Below the pieces are notes generated by a model. The model had not been told where the DNA came from, did no database searches, and saw only the letters and a list, made by a program, of their open reading frames with translations. Below, in pieces: positions 8,339 to 17,208 of a DNA stretch of 64,000 nt (positions within the stretch are counted from its first letter, which is position 1; every line of letters begins with the position of its first letter). Origin of the DNA: Pseudomonadota bacterium (GTDB taxonomy: Bacteria > Pseudomonadota > Gammaproteobacteria > Burkholderiales > Burkholderiaceae_C); assembly GCA_018241185.1 (NCBI GenBank), contig JAFEEH010000231.1:62001-126000 (forward strand), in the 5' to 3' direction. The position numbers and the translations under genes were made by a program.

Positions 8339-9514
8339 ATGAAACTTCGCCGCAGAGAACTTCTTGCCGCCGCCGTTGCCTCGACAGCGTCGCCCTATTT
8401 GCTGGCCCAAGACACACCAGGTGTCAGTTCCTCCGAGATCAGGCTGGGCATGACACTTCCGCTCACCGGCGCGGCAGCGGCCTACGGCGCTCTGGGCCGC
8501 ACCTTCGAGGCCCACTTCGCAGAGGTGAACGACGCAGGCGGCGTGAACGGTCGCAAGATCCGGGTGTTTCTCGCGGATGACGGCTTCGCACCGAATCGCA
8601 GCCTCGAGCAGGTCCGCAGGCTTGTGGAACGGGATCAAGTGCTGGCGATCGTGGGCCAAACAGGCACGGCGACCTCACTGGCTACCCGGAAATACCTGAA
8701 CGACGCCAAGGTGCCCCAGATCTTCGTGCTGTCGGGAGCGCCGACTTACACCAATGACATCGAACAATATCCATGGAGCCTGCCCTGGCTGCCAGCCTAC
8801 CGAATCGAGGGCAGCGTCATCGCCAAGCACATCGCGACGGCGAGGCCGGGCGCCAAGCTGGGCGTGCTGTATCAAAACGACGATGCTGGAAAGGGATTCC
8901 TGACGGGGCTCAAGGCAGCCGTGCGGGCGGGCCAGATCGTTAAGGAGGAATCCTTCGAAGCCACGGATCCGACCGTCGATTCCCAGGTCCTGGCCCTCAA
9001 GGCGGCTGGAGCAGACACGCTGGTCGTGTTCGGCATTCCGAAATCGACCGCGCAGGCGCTGCGCAGGGCGTTCGACTCCGACTGGAAGCCGCAGGTCTAC
9101 ATCTCCAGCATCGCGGTTTCGATCCCGCAGGTTCTCGAGCCAGCAGGCTTGGACAAGTGCAAGGGGGTCATCAGTACGGCGTATCTGAAGGATCCGGCAG
9201 ATCCTGCGTGGGCTGACGACGCTGCGATGAAGGACTTCCTCGCATTCATGAAGAAGCGCGCGCCCCAGGTTCCGCTCGACAACCTCGCCGCGTTGGGCGT
9301 TTCCATCGCCATGGCGACGGTGCAGGTCCTCAAGCAGTGCGGCAAGGACCTGTCGCGACAGAACGTGATCAACCAGACCATGAACCTTGACATGGAACTC
9401 CCGCTCGTGCTGCCAGGCCTGCGCGTGCGCACCAGCCCGAAGCAGCGGGAGTTGTTCACGGCCATGCGCCTGCAGGAGTTCGATGGCGCCCGCTGGGCTC
9501 TCATGCGGGCATGA
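8339..9514 (+). CDS. ABC transporter substrate-binding protein, branched-chain amino acid/aromatic acid type
   Basis: A 391-residue periplasmic binding protein of the LivK / Peripla_BP_6 family. The first 24 residues, MKLRRRELLAAAVASTASP onward, are a signal peptide with consecutive arginines that could use the Tat route. The mature part opens EIRLGMTLPLTGAAAAYG, the classic start of this fold, and QTGTATSLATRKYLND is the conserved hinge region. In Burkholderiales such receptors often bind aromatic acids rather than amino acids. Its stop overlaps the ATG of the next gene (ATGA), starting a five-gene importer operon. Confidence 0.9.
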   Translation: MKLRRRELLAAAVASTASPYLLAQDTPGVSSSEIRLGMTLPLTGAAAAYGALGRTFEAHFAEVNDAGGVNGRKIRVFLADDGFAPNRSLEQVRRLVERDQVLAIVGQTGTATSLATRKYLNDAKVPQIFVLSGAPTYTNDIEQYPWSLPWLPAYRIEGSVIAKHIATARPGAKLGVLYQNDDAGKGFLTGLKAAVRAGQIVKEESFEATDPTVDSQVLALKAAGADTLVVFGIPKSTAQALRRAFDSDWKPQVYISSIAVSIPQVLEPAGLDKCKGVISTAYLKDPADPAWADDAAMKDFLAFMKKRAPQVPLDNLAALGVSIAMATVQVLKQCGKDLSRQNVINQTMNLDMELPLVLPGLRVRTSPKQRELFTAMRLQEFDGARWALMRA

Positions 9515-10299
9515 GGCGCATGACCGCGACCGACGACATGATGCTGAGCCTGGATGGGGTGACCGTGAAGTTCGGCGGCATCACCGCCCTTGATGAAGTC
9601 TCCTTCGATGTGAACCGTGCGTCGATCTGCGGACTCATCGGTCCGAATGGCGCAGGAAAGACCACATGCTTCAACTGCATCAGCGGGCTCTACCGGCCTC
9701 AAGGCGGGAGCATCCGGTTCGGCGGGCGCGAGCTGACTGCAGTGCCCCGCCACCAGATCGCCCATCTTGGGATCGGACGCACGTTCCAGAACCTCGCCTT
9801 GTTCCCTTCAATGTCAGTGAAGCGAAACGTCATGGTCGGCGCCCATGGAAGCGAGGGCGCCGGCTTCATCAAGAGCATGCTGGCGTTGCCCTCCGTCAGG
9901 CGCAGTGAAGAGGAAACCGGGGAACGCACCGACCGCATTCTGGAGCGCTTTGGGCTGGCAGACATCGCAGATACGCCGGTGAGCAGCTTGCCCTTTCCTG
10001 TCCAGAAGCGCGTTGAAATGGCCAGGGCGATGGCCAGCCGCCCCAAGGTGCTGATCCTGGACGAACCGGCGGCCGGCCTCAACCACGTGGAAGTCGAACG
10101 CCTGGCGGGCGAGATCCAGCAGATCAGAGACCAGGATGGCATCACGGTGCTGCTAGTCGAACACCACATGAATCTCGTCATGCGGGTGTCCGACAAGGTC
10201 GTTGTACTGAACTTCGGCAAGAAGATCGCTGATGGCCTGCCCGGCGAGGTCCGCGGCAATGCCGATGTGATCCGCGCCTATCTGGGAACGGAAGCATGA
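9511..10299 (+). CDS. ABC transporter ATP-binding protein, LivG type
   Basis: A 262-residue ATPase with Walker A GPNGAGKTT, Walker B VLILDEPAAGLNH, and the BCA_ABC_TP_C tail after the H-loop region LVEHHMNLVM. The ABC signature is degenerate: the expected LSxGQ position reads FPVQKRVEMARAM. LivG-type subunits couple ATP hydrolysis to import by the LivH/LivM permeases. The ATG at 9511 overlaps the preceding stop; a second ATG lies at 9520. It overlaps the following ATPase gene by 4 bp. Confidence 0.92.
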   Translation: MRRMTATDDMMLSLDGVTVKFGGITALDEVSFDVNRASICGLIGPNGAGKTTCFNCISGLYRPQGGSIRFGGRELTAVPRHQIAHLGIGRTFQNLALFPSMSVKRNVMVGAHGSEGAGFIKSMLALPSVRRSEEETGERTDRILERFGLADIADTPVSSLPFPVQKRVEMARAMASRPKVLILDEPAAGLNHVEVERLAGEIQQIRDQDGITVLLVEHHMNLVMRVSDKVVVLNFGKKIADGLPGEVRGNADVIRAYLGTEA

Positions 10300-11009
10300 C
10301 CGTTCTACTGAAACTCGATGAGGTCTCCGCGTCGTATGGGGACGTCGGCGTGCTGTCTCGTGTCAATCTGCAGGTCTCGCTGGGTGGCATCACCGCCATC
10401 CTCGGTGCCAACGGCGCGGGGAAGACGACCATGCTGCGGACGATCTTCAACGTCCTCGTTCGCCGGCAAGGGCGTGTGCAGTTCGAGGGGGAAGACATCA
10501 CCCACTTGCGAACACCGCAGGTCGTGCGCCTGGGCATCACCCATGTTCCGGATGGGCGTGGAACGTTCGCGCAGCTGTCTGTCGAAGACAACCTGCTCCT
10601 TGGCGGCTACACACTGGGTTCGAGCGCACTTGTCAGGAAGGGGATGAGCCGGGTGTATGACCTCTTCCCCCGGCTCAAGGAGCGCTCCCGCCAGCAAGCG
10701 GGCACGCTTTCAGGGGGAGAACAACAGATGCTCGCCATCGGCCGGGCGCTGATGCCCAACCCGAAGCTGATCCTTCTGGACGAGCCGTCCTTTGGATTGG
10801 CGCCGCAGATCGTTGCGGAGATCTTCAAGACTCTGAAGAACATCAACCAGGCCGGCGTCAGCCTGCTCCTGGTCGAACAGAACGCGAAGATCGCCCTGAG
10901 TGTGGCCTCCCACGTTTGTCTCATCGAGACGGGAGAGGTCATACGCAGCGGTCCTGCCGAGGAACTACAGGGCGATGAAACCGTCCGCAAGGTGTATTTG
11001 GGCTATTGA
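10296..11009 (+). CDS. ABC transporter ATP-binding protein, LivF type
   Basis: A 237-residue ATPase with Walker A GANGAGKTT, the signature LSGGEQQMLAIGRALM, Walker B LILLDEPSFGL and the switch histidine region replaced by LLLVEQNAKIAL, as is normal for LivF. The length is exactly that expected. The ATGA overlap with the LivG gene and 9-bp spacing to the LivH gene place it inside one operon. It pairs with the LivG subunit on the cytoplasmic side. Confidence 0.93.
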   Translation: MTVLLKLDEVSASYGDVGVLSRVNLQVSLGGITAILGANGAGKTTMLRTIFNVLVRRQGRVQFEGEDITHLRTPQVVRLGITHVPDGRGTFAQLSVEDNLLLGGYTLGSSALVRKGMSRVYDLFPRLKERSRQQAGTLSGGEQQMLAIGRALMPNPKLILLDEPSFGLAPQIVAEIFKTLKNINQAGVSLLLVEQNAKIALSVASHVCLIETGEVIRSGPAEELQGDETVRKVYLGY

Positions 11010-11018
11010 GAGACTCCA

Positions 11019-11897
11019 ATGACAGATTCCGCTTTCATACAGCAGTTGATTACCGGACTGACGACCGGCTGCGTCTATGCGCTCGTCGCGCTGGCACTGG
11101 TGATGATCTACCAGACCACCCACCTCGTGAACTTCGCGCAGGGAGAGATGGCGGTGCTTTCCACCTATCTCGTCTTGGTGCTCATCTCCAAGGGGATGTC
11201 GTACTGGGCAGCGTTCGCCATCACCCTGGTCGTGTCCTTTCTGTTCGGGGTCGCGGTCGAACGGCTGCTGATGCGGCGCTTCTCGGGCAAGCCGGTCATC
11301 ACCATAGTGATCGTTATGGTGGGCATGATGATCTTGTTCAACGGCATCGCTGGGTTTGCCTTCGGATACGAGGTGCGCAGGTTCGACAGCCCCTTCGACT
11401 CCATCGCCTGGCTGAAGACGGGCTTCATGTCTCCGCATGAAGCGGGCGTGGGGCTCGTCACGCTGATCGTCCTCTTCTTCGTCTATGCCTTCTTCAAGTC
11501 CACCAAGCTCGGACTTGCCATGCGGGGCGCAGCGGCCAATCCGCTGTCAAGCCAGTTTGTCGGCATCGATGTCGGCTGGATCCTGGCGCTCGGGTGGGGG
11601 CTCGCAGCTGCCATCGGCGCAATCGGCGGCGTAATGACGGCGCCCGTGGTCTTTCTGGACCCCAACATGATGCTCAGCGTGATTCTCTACTCGTTTGCGG
11701 GGGCTGTGCTGGGTGGAATCTCGAACCCGTGGGGTGCGGTGGCCGGTGGCCTGATGCTGGGCGTCGCCGAAAACCTGGTCGGCGCCTACCTCATTGGAAG
11801 CGACCTGAAGCTCGCCTTCGTGCTGGCCGTCATCGTGGCCGTACTGACACTCGCACCCAATGGGCTTTTCGGCCGGCGGTTGGTTCATCGCGTCTGA
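11019..11897 (+). CDS. Branched-chain-type ABC transporter permease, LivH type
   Basis: A 292-residue polytopic inner-membrane protein with about eight hydrophobic segments. GLTTGCVYALVALALVMIYQTTHLVNFAQGEMA at the N-terminus is the LivH hallmark, and the loop AMRGAAANPLSSQFVGIDV corresponds to the cytoplasmic coupling helix contacting the ATPase. Length is normal. It lies 9 bp after the LivF gene and 10 bp before the LivM start. Confidence 0.92.
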   Translation: MTDSAFIQQLITGLTTGCVYALVALALVMIYQTTHLVNFAQGEMAVLSTYLVLVLISKGMSYWAAFAITLVVSFLFGVAVERLLMRRFSGKPVITIVIVMVGMMILFNGIAGFAFGYEVRRFDSPFDSIAWLKTGFMSPHEAGVGLVTLIVLFFVYAFFKSTKLGLAMRGAAANPLSSQFVGIDVGWILALGWGLAAAIGAIGGVMTAPVVFLDPNMMLSVILYSFAGAVLGGISNPWGAVAGGLMLGVAENLVGAYLIGSDLKLAFVLAVIVAVLTLAPNGLFGRRLVHRV

Positions 11898-11907
11898 TTG
11901 CAATCAC

Positions 11908-12909
11908 ATGAACACCCTTGCACAAACAAGCCCCTCCGCTCCGTCCCCTCCGATGAAGTTCGCTTCGAGGCTGCCCCTGGCCCTGTTCATCCTGGTCGGC
12001 GTCTCGGTCCCTTTCGTTCTTGCCGGATACCAGATCCTGCTCGCGACAAGCGTGCTTTCGTTCTCGCTCGCCATCCTGGGACTCAACCTGCTGTCTGGCT
12101 ACAACGGACAGATCTCCCTGGGCCACAGTGCCTTCCTTGCGATAGGCGGTTACGCAACGGCCATCCTAATGGCCAAGTTCGGGGTTCCCTACTGGGCAGC
12201 GATTCCCTTGGCGGGTCTGATCAGCATGATGGTGGGCCTCGTGGTCGGCGTTCCGGCGCTGCGACTGGAACTCCTTTATCTGGCCCTGGCGACTTTCGCG
12301 CTCGCGGTCGCGGTTCCACAGCTCGCGAAGAACAAGCTCGTCTCCCATTGGACGGGCGGGGTGCAGGGCCTTGAAGTGGGCAAACCGGAGGCATGGACAG
12401 CGATCGGGCTGAACTCCGACCAAACCCTCTACGCGATCGTCTTTCTCGTCGTGCTGGTGTGTTTCGTCGCGGCAGACAACCTCGTGATGGGCCGTGTGGG
12501 GCGGGCCCTTGAGGCCATCAGGGATCAGCCTATCTCGGCCGATGCAATGGGGATCAACAGCCGCACGTACAAGATCGCCTGCTTCGGTGTGAGCTCGTTT
12601 TTCACCGGCGTCGCCGGCGCGCTGGGCGCCCTCACCACCCAGTTCGTTTCCCCGGAAAGCTACGCCTTCTTCGTCTCCGTGACCCTACTGATCGGCGCCG
12701 TCGTGGGCGGATTCAAGAGCGTCTACGGTGCTCTGATCGGCGGAATCTTCGTCGTCATGATGCCGAACTACGCCGAGAACCTGTGGCAGGGCGCGCCCGC
12801 ATTGATCTACGGAGCAGTCACCATCCTTCTCATGCTCGTCATGCCAGAAGGCTTCGCCGGACTGATCCACCGTCTGCTATCGAGGATGGGGCAGTGGACA
12901 AGAAGCTAG
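11908..12909 (+). CDS. Branched-chain-type ABC transporter permease, LivM type
   Basis: A 333-residue permease starting at the ATG at 11908 (MNTLAQTS). A longer frame would overlap the LivH gene and adds no membrane segment. LNLLSGYNGQISLGHSAFLAIGGY is the LivM signature, and EAIRDQPISADAMGIN is the coupling loop. It completes a self-sufficient importer with the four preceding genes. The following 293 bp contain the probable promoter of the Rieske system. Confidence 0.92.
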   Translation: MNTLAQTSPSAPSPPMKFASRLPLALFILVGVSVPFVLAGYQILLATSVLSFSLAILGLNLLSGYNGQISLGHSAFLAIGGYATAILMAKFGVPYWAAIPLAGLISMMVGLVVGVPALRLELLYLALATFALAVAVPQLAKNKLVSHWTGGVQGLEVGKPEAWTAIGLNSDQTLYAIVFLVVLVCFVAADNLVMGRVGRALEAIRDQPISADAMGINSRTYKIACFGVSSFFTGVAGALGALTTQFVSPESYAFFVSVTLLIGAVVGGFKSVYGALIGGIFVVMMPNYAENLWQGAPALIYGAVTILLMLVMPEGFAGLIHRLLSRMGQWTRS

Positions 12910-13062
12910 GGGCAACCGTCACTGGCGCCGACTCTGGAATTGGGCGCAGACAGGGCATGCAGACCTGCTTCTAGAAAGCGCGTCTTACCGGCGCAAAACC
13001 ACTTTCCTTGCTCGTCGGAGGACAGATTCGACACTATTTAGGTCTACCAACGTAGCGATGGC

Positions 13063-13087
13063 TTCAAACGAACATCTTTTTCAAACG
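13063..13087 (+). promoter_or_regulatory. Direct repeat TTCAAACG upstream of the Rieske operon
   Basis: TTCAAACG occurs at 13063-13070 and again at 13080-13087, a 17-bp period, about 115 bp before the oxygenase start. The CAAACG core is shared with the 17-mer operators at 8202 and 17209. The repeats may be half-sites for a regulator of the oxygenase operon. This is suggestive only. Confidence 0.3.
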
Positions 13088-13202
13088 GTCGTCGTATGGA
13101 GTGGATCTTGCGACGCTGGATGCGAAAGATCAGAAACATTCCGTTCGCCGCTCTCATCTGTGTTTTCGTGAACTCCCATGAGTTTGAAAGGAGAAAAATC
13201 AA

Positions 13203-14231
13203 ATGACATTTCTTAAAGACGGTTGGTACTGCGCCGGGTGGAAGAAGGACGTTACCGAGAAGCCGCGCGCCATCACGATCTGCGGGGAAGAGATCGTGCT
13301 ATTCCGAGACGCCGACGGTCGCGCTGTGGTGCTGGAGAATCGTTGCCCGCACCGCTTCGCGCCGCTTTCGCAAGGTCGTGTGATGGGCAACGTGATTCAA
13401 TGTCCCTACCACGGTCTCGAATTCGACCGTTCCGGGATGTGCGTGCTCAATCCGCACGGTCAAAAAGTGATTCCACCGCGCGCCGCCATCAAGTCCTACC
13501 GCGCCGAGGAAAAGTATGGAGCGGTTTGGGTTTGGATGGGCGACCCCGCGGCGGCTGACCCGGAAGCCATCATCTCGTTGCCTTTCATCGAAGATGAACG
13601 TTATGCGGTTGTGACCGGGTACTTCCACGTGAAGGCCAACTACCAGCTCCTCAACGACAATTTGCTCGACCTCACCCACTCCGCGTACATCCACACGACG
13701 ACGGTGGGCCTTCCGCCCGACATTGCGGCTACCGTCAAGTACACGGTTCGCAGCGAAGGCAACGTGATTCGGTCGGAACGCTTTCTTAGCAACGTGCCCC
13801 CTACCCCACAGTTCCTCAACTTGTTCAAGGAACCCTTGGGCGACATCTACTCATACCTGAGCTGGTTTCCGCCGTCGTCGATGCTGCTCGATCTGAGCGT
13901 TGTGCCGCACGGTTCGCCGAAGCGACCTATCGAGGAACCGACCGACGATGCTGTACTGATCCCGGGCGCCCACCTCGTTGTGCCGGAAACCCAGGATACG
14001 GCTCACTACTTCTACGCCGTGGCGCGCAGCGCTGCAATCGACGATGCATCGAAGACCGAGGCGATGGGCAAGCTGAGCTACCAGACCTTCGTCCAGGAAG
14101 ACGCCCCGATGATCGAGGAGTGCTATCGGCTAATGGGCGGCAAGGAGTTCTACTCGCTGCAGCCGGCAATTCTGGAGTCCGACCGAGGCGGCATTCTCGC
14201 GCGGCGCATTCTCGCGAAACTTACCAGCTGA
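13203..14231 (+). CDS. Rieske non-haem iron oxygenase, dicamba/vanillate O-demethylase-like
   Basis: A 342-residue oxygenase alpha subunit. The Rieske cluster ligands are C48-P-H50 and C67-P-Y-H70 (CPHRFAPLSQG and CPYHGLEF). The mononuclear iron site is N153/D156/H159/H164 in NDNLLDLTHSAYIH, with an acidic third ligand probably in FVQEDAP. The opening MTFLKDGWY, the NPHG phrase and HYFYAVARS correspond to dicamba O-demethylase (about 340 residues) and VanA, which remove methyl groups from aryl ethers. A good ribosome site (AAAGGAGAA) precedes the ATG. The ferredoxin and reductase genes follow directly, the three-component arrangement of the dicamba enzyme rather than the VanA/VanB pair. Substrate is inferred only as an aromatic acid. 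Confidence 0.88.
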   Translation: MTFLKDGWYCAGWKKDVTEKPRAITICGEEIVLFRDADGRAVVLENRCPHRFAPLSQGRVMGNVIQCPYHGLEFDRSGMCVLNPHGQKVIPPRAAIKSYRAEEKYGAVWVWMGDPAAADPEAIISLPFIEDERYAVVTGYFHVKANYQLLNDNLLDLTHSAYIHTTTVGLPPDIAATVKYTVRSEGNVIRSERFLSNVPPTPQFLNLFKEPLGDIYSYLSWFPPSSMLLDLSVVPHGSPKRPIEEPTDDAVLIPGAHLVVPETQDTAHYFYAVARSAAIDDASKTEAMGKLSYQTFVQEDAPMIEECYRLMGGKEFYSLQPAILESDRGGILARRILAKLTS

Positions 14232-14238
14232 CGCAGAG

Positions 14239-14556
14239 ATGGGACAACTCATGGTCACCACGCGCGAAGGCGTTTCGCATCGCGTCGAAGCCCGCTCCGG
14301 CCTAACGCTCATGGAGATCCTCAGAGGCGCCGGCTTTGACGAGATGCAGGCACTCTGCGGCGGCTGCTGCGCTTGCGCGACCTGCCACGTCTATGTGGAT
14401 TCGGCCGCGTTGGATCGCCTCCCACCGCCCGAGTCGGATGAGCGCGAGCTGCTCGAGAGCTCTTCGCACAAGTCGCCGCTTTCGCGTCTTGCCTGCCAGG
14501 TCCCGTTCGACGATTCGTTGGACGGCATGGGTGTAACCATCGCTCCGGAAGATTGA
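14239..14556 (+). CDS. 2Fe-2S ferredoxin, putidaredoxin/adrenodoxin type
   Basis: A 105-residue ferredoxin. Cluster ligands are C40, C46, C49 and C86, the C-x5-C-x2-C...C spacing of vertebrate-type ferredoxins such as putidaredoxin (visible as CGGCCACATCHVYV and LACQV). Extra cysteines C43 and C44 sit in the binding loop. It carries electrons one at a time from the reductase encoded next to the Rieske oxygenase encoded before it. Spacing is 7 bp upstream and 4 bp downstream, so the three genes are one operon. Confidence 0.92.
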   Translation: MGQLMVTTREGVSHRVEARSGLTLMEILRGAGFDEMQALCGGCCACATCHVYVDSAALDRLPPPESDERELLESSSHKSPLSRLACQVPFDDSLDGMGVTIAPED

Positions 14557-14560
14557 GAGC

Positions 14561-15790
14561 ATGACGCATTTTGACGTCCTCATCGTTGGTGCCGGGCACG
14601 CCGGCGCGCAAACCGCGGCGGCGCTTCGCCAACAAGGCTTCGGCGGCTCTATCGGGATGGTCGGCGAGGAGGCCGAATTGCCGTACGAGCGGCCCGCGTT
14701 GTCAAAAGAGTACTTGACGGGCAAGAAATCCTTCGAGCGCATGCTTCTTCGCGATGCAGCGTTCTGGCTGGACCGCCGCATTCAGATTCTGCCTGGAAGG
14801 CGCGTGGATGCGGTGGATGCAAATGCGCAGTCCGTCACTTTGGACGACGCGAGTGAGCTTCGTTACGGACAGCTCGTATGGGCAACTGGTGGGTACGCGA
14901 GGCGGCTCCAATGCACAGGACACGACCTTGACGGAGTCCATGTGGTGCGAACACGGCGAGATGTCGACGCATTGCACTCCGAGTTGGGCACAGCGTCCCG
15001 TGTGGCAATCGTAGGCGGCGGGTTCATCGGGCTCGAGTGTGCGGCGGCCATCTCCGCCATGGGCAAAAGAGTGGTTGTTCTTGAAGCTCAAGAGCGATTG
15101 CTCGCCCGTGTGTGCGGCCGCGAGATCTCACGCTTCTTCGAGCGCGAGCATCGCCAGCACAGCGTGGATTTTCGTTTGAGTTGCACTGTCGAGCGACTTC
15201 AGGGCCAGAACGGGCGAGTGACAGGCCTGCTCCTTTCGTCGGGCGAGGAGATGGAAGTAGATCTATTGATTGTCGGAGTCGGCATCGTCGCAGCTGTCGA
15301 CGCTCTGTTGGCAGCTGGTGCCAAGGGCGAGAACGGTGTAGTGGTCGACCGGCAAGGGCGCACTTCCCTACCCAATGTCTTCGCGGTTGGGGATTGCGCT
15401 TTGCACGAAAATGATTTCGCCTCTGTTTCGCCGCTGAGGATCGAGTCGGTTCAGAACGCGAACGACATGGCGACGCATGTGGCGAAGGTCATGATGGGCG
15501 AGTCGCGGCCCTACCATGCGGTGCCGTGGTTTTGGTCCAATCAATACGACCTGCGCCTTCAGACGGTAGGCATCGCCATTGGCCACGACCGCGAAGTGTT
15601 GCGCGGCGATCCCACGAAACGCAGCTTCACGGCAATTTATCTCAAGGATGAGAAGGTCATCGCTCTGGATTGCGTGAATGCAACTACGGACTATGTGCAA
15701 GGGCGCAAGTTGGTCCTTGCCAGAACGAGCGCCGATCCGCGCGCGCTTGCAGACACGTCGATCCTGCTGAAGGATCTTGTAGCGGAATGA
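14561..15790 (+). CDS. FAD-dependent ferredoxin reductase
   Basis: A 409-residue NAD(P)H:ferredoxin reductase of the putidaredoxin reductase family. The FAD Rossmann motif VGAGHAGAQTAAALR is at the N-terminus, the NAD(P)H motif AIVGGGFIGLECAA near residue 150, and NVFAVGDCALHEN near 270 binds FAD. The C-terminal reductase domain with PWFWSNQYDLRLQ is present. It supplies electrons to the ferredoxin and through it to the Rieske oxygenase. It ends the operon. Confidence 0.92.
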   Translation: MTHFDVLIVGAGHAGAQTAAALRQQGFGGSIGMVGEEAELPYERPALSKEYLTGKKSFERMLLRDAAFWLDRRIQILPGRRVDAVDANAQSVTLDDASELRYGQLVWATGGYARRLQCTGHDLDGVHVVRTRRDVDALHSELGTASRVAIVGGGFIGLECAAAISAMGKRVVVLEAQERLLARVCGREISRFFEREHRQHSVDFRLSCTVERLQGQNGRVTGLLLSSGEEMEVDLLIVGVGIVAAVDALLAAGAKGENGVVVDRQGRTSLPNVFAVGDCALHENDFASVSPLRIESVQNANDMATHVAKVMMGESRPYHAVPWFWSNQYDLRLQTVGIAIGHDREVLRGDPTKRSFTAIYLKDEKVIALDCVNATTDYVQGRKLVLARTSADPRALADTSILLKDLVAE

Positions 15791-16181
15791 TTCTAGAAAG
15801 CCATTGAACGCGACCTCAATGCCACCCTCAGGGTTGACAGGCACTTCATCAAACAATCAGTGCTCGCCAGCGCAGGGCCTACTGGCGCAATCTTTAAACT
15901 GGATTGAGGAACGCCGGAATACAGCGCCCTTTTAACCTAGCAATCGGCCAGGGCCGGTCGTTGATCAGCAGGATCGGCATTCAGGCCGTTCGACCAAGTT
16001 CGGCTGGGAGGCTGCCGGTGCACGAAGGCTATTGCATGGCGCGCCACGCACAGGTGCAGCGGCCAGCTTCACATGGACAAGTGCGCAAGTGGCCATCCTT
16101 GCCTTGCAACTTCCGACTAAGGAGTTCATTGCGCTGATGGTCAGCCCATGGTGGTCTTCCCGAGCTGAAGATGATCGCGCC
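15791..16181. other. Gene-free interval between convergent transcription units
   Basis: About 390 bp between the reductase stop and the stop of the opposite-strand Bug receptor gene. Short open frames on both strands have no recognisable domain. An inverted repeat CGCCAG...CTGGCG with an 11-base loop near 15865 could contribute to termination but lacks a T tract. No RNA gene was recognised. Confidence 0.5.
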
Positions 16182-17144
16182 TCAGTCCAACTTGATATCC
16201 TTGGACTTGATGAGCGCACTCCACTTCGCCTGATCCCGTTTGATCATGGCCGCCATCTCTTCAGATGTCCCCTCGATCGGCTCACAGCATAGGTCGCGGA
16301 TTCGCTTCTGAACTTCCGGGCGACGACTGGCTGCCGTCACCTCGCGGTTGAGGCGGGCAATGACATTCGAGGGCGTGCCCGCTGGAACCCAGAAGCCCTG
16401 CCATGCCGTCAGCACCAGGTTCTTGTGCGTCTCTGAGAACGTAGGGACGTCTGGAAGCGCTGGATGCCGCTGGTTTCCTGTGAACGCGATCGCGCGAACT
16501 TTTCCCGCCTTGATCATCGGGATGGCAGACGTGGCCGGCTCAACCACCATCGGGACTTGGTTGCCCATGATGTCCGGGATGGCGGACGCTCGATAGGGAA
16601 CGTGCGTCAATGTCAGCTTTTCGCTGTCGGCAAGCAGCTCCATGAACAGATGGGGAAAGCCGCCTTGGCCATAGGACGCATAGGCAATTGAACCGGGCTT
16701 GGCCCGGACAAGCGCGATGAGCTCGGCCAAATTCTTCGCTGGAAACTGGTTGCCCACGACAAGGAAATAAGACTGCGCAATGACCGGCGCGACCGGCGCG
16801 AAGTCGCGATCAGAATTAAAGGGCAACTTCGAGAACAGGAAAGGATGCGTGGTGAAGGCGTTTTCGATGGCGTAGAGCATTGTGTAGCCGTCAGGTGCGG
16901 CTCTCGCCACCATATCTTGTGCGATGTTGCCGGTCGCGCCTGTCCGGTTTTCCACGACTACAGGAACCCCAAGTGCCAGGGAGAATTGTTCTGCGTAGAT
17001 GCGCGCGAAGGTGTCGGGAGGTCCACCAGGAGAGGTCCCCAGCACGATACGGATTGGCCGATCCGGCCACTGCGCAAAAGCCAGCGCAGGCGCCAGTGCC
17101 AACAGAACGAGAAGCCTCGCCGGAACGGCGAATACTCGACGCAT
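16182..17144 (-). CDS. Bug/TctC family tripartite tricarboxylate receptor
   Basis: A 320-residue periplasmic binding protein with an N-terminal signal peptide ending LAPALAFAQ. WPDRPIRIVLGTSPGGPPD, ENRTGATGNIA and PDGYTMLYA are standard Bug signatures, and the C-terminal half has FSETHKNLVLTAWQG. The ATG at 17144 lies 6 bases after GGAGACA. Bug proteins capture carboxylates with high affinity, usually for a TctAB permease, which is absent here. Unlike its neighbours it has a 166-bp upstream region of its own with an operator-like 17-mer and a leader hairpin, so it may be independently regulated. Confidence 0.9.
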   Translation of the reverse strand: MRRVFAVPARLLVLLALAPALAFAQWPDRPIRIVLGTSPGGPPDTFARIYAEQFSLALGVPVVVENRTGATGNIAQDMVARAAPDGYTMLYAIENAFTTHPFLFSKLPFNSDRDFAPVAPVIAQSYFLVVGNQFPAKNLAELIALVRAKPGSIAYASYGQGGFPHLFMELLADSEKLTLTHVPYRASAIPDIMGNQVPMVVEPATSAIPMIKAGKVRAIAFTGNQRHPALPDVPTFSETHKNLVLTAWQGFWVPAGTPSNVIARLNREVTAASRRPEVQKRIRDLCCEPIEGTSEEMAAMIKRDQAKWSALIKSKDIKLD

Positions 17145-17162
17145 AGTTGTCTCCAATCTGAT

Positions 17163-17186
17163 CTGCCGCCAACCTCATGGCGGCAG
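17163..17186 (-). promoter_or_regulatory. Stem-loop in the leader of the Bug receptor mRNA
   Basis: CTGCCGCC (17163-17170) and GGCGGCAG (17179-17186) are perfect 8-bp complementary arms around an 8-base loop. The structure lies about 20 bp before the start codon, immediately upstream of the GGAGACA ribosome site, on the minus-strand transcript. It has no following U tract, so a role in mRNA stability or translation is more likely than termination. Confidence 0.4.
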
Positions 17187-17208
17187 CGCGTTATTCTACA
17201 ATACACTC

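Noticed and set aside
15904..16137. Short plus-strand frame in the convergent gap after the ferredoxin reductase
   Set aside because: No ribosome site, no domain and no recognisable transposase or regulator motif.
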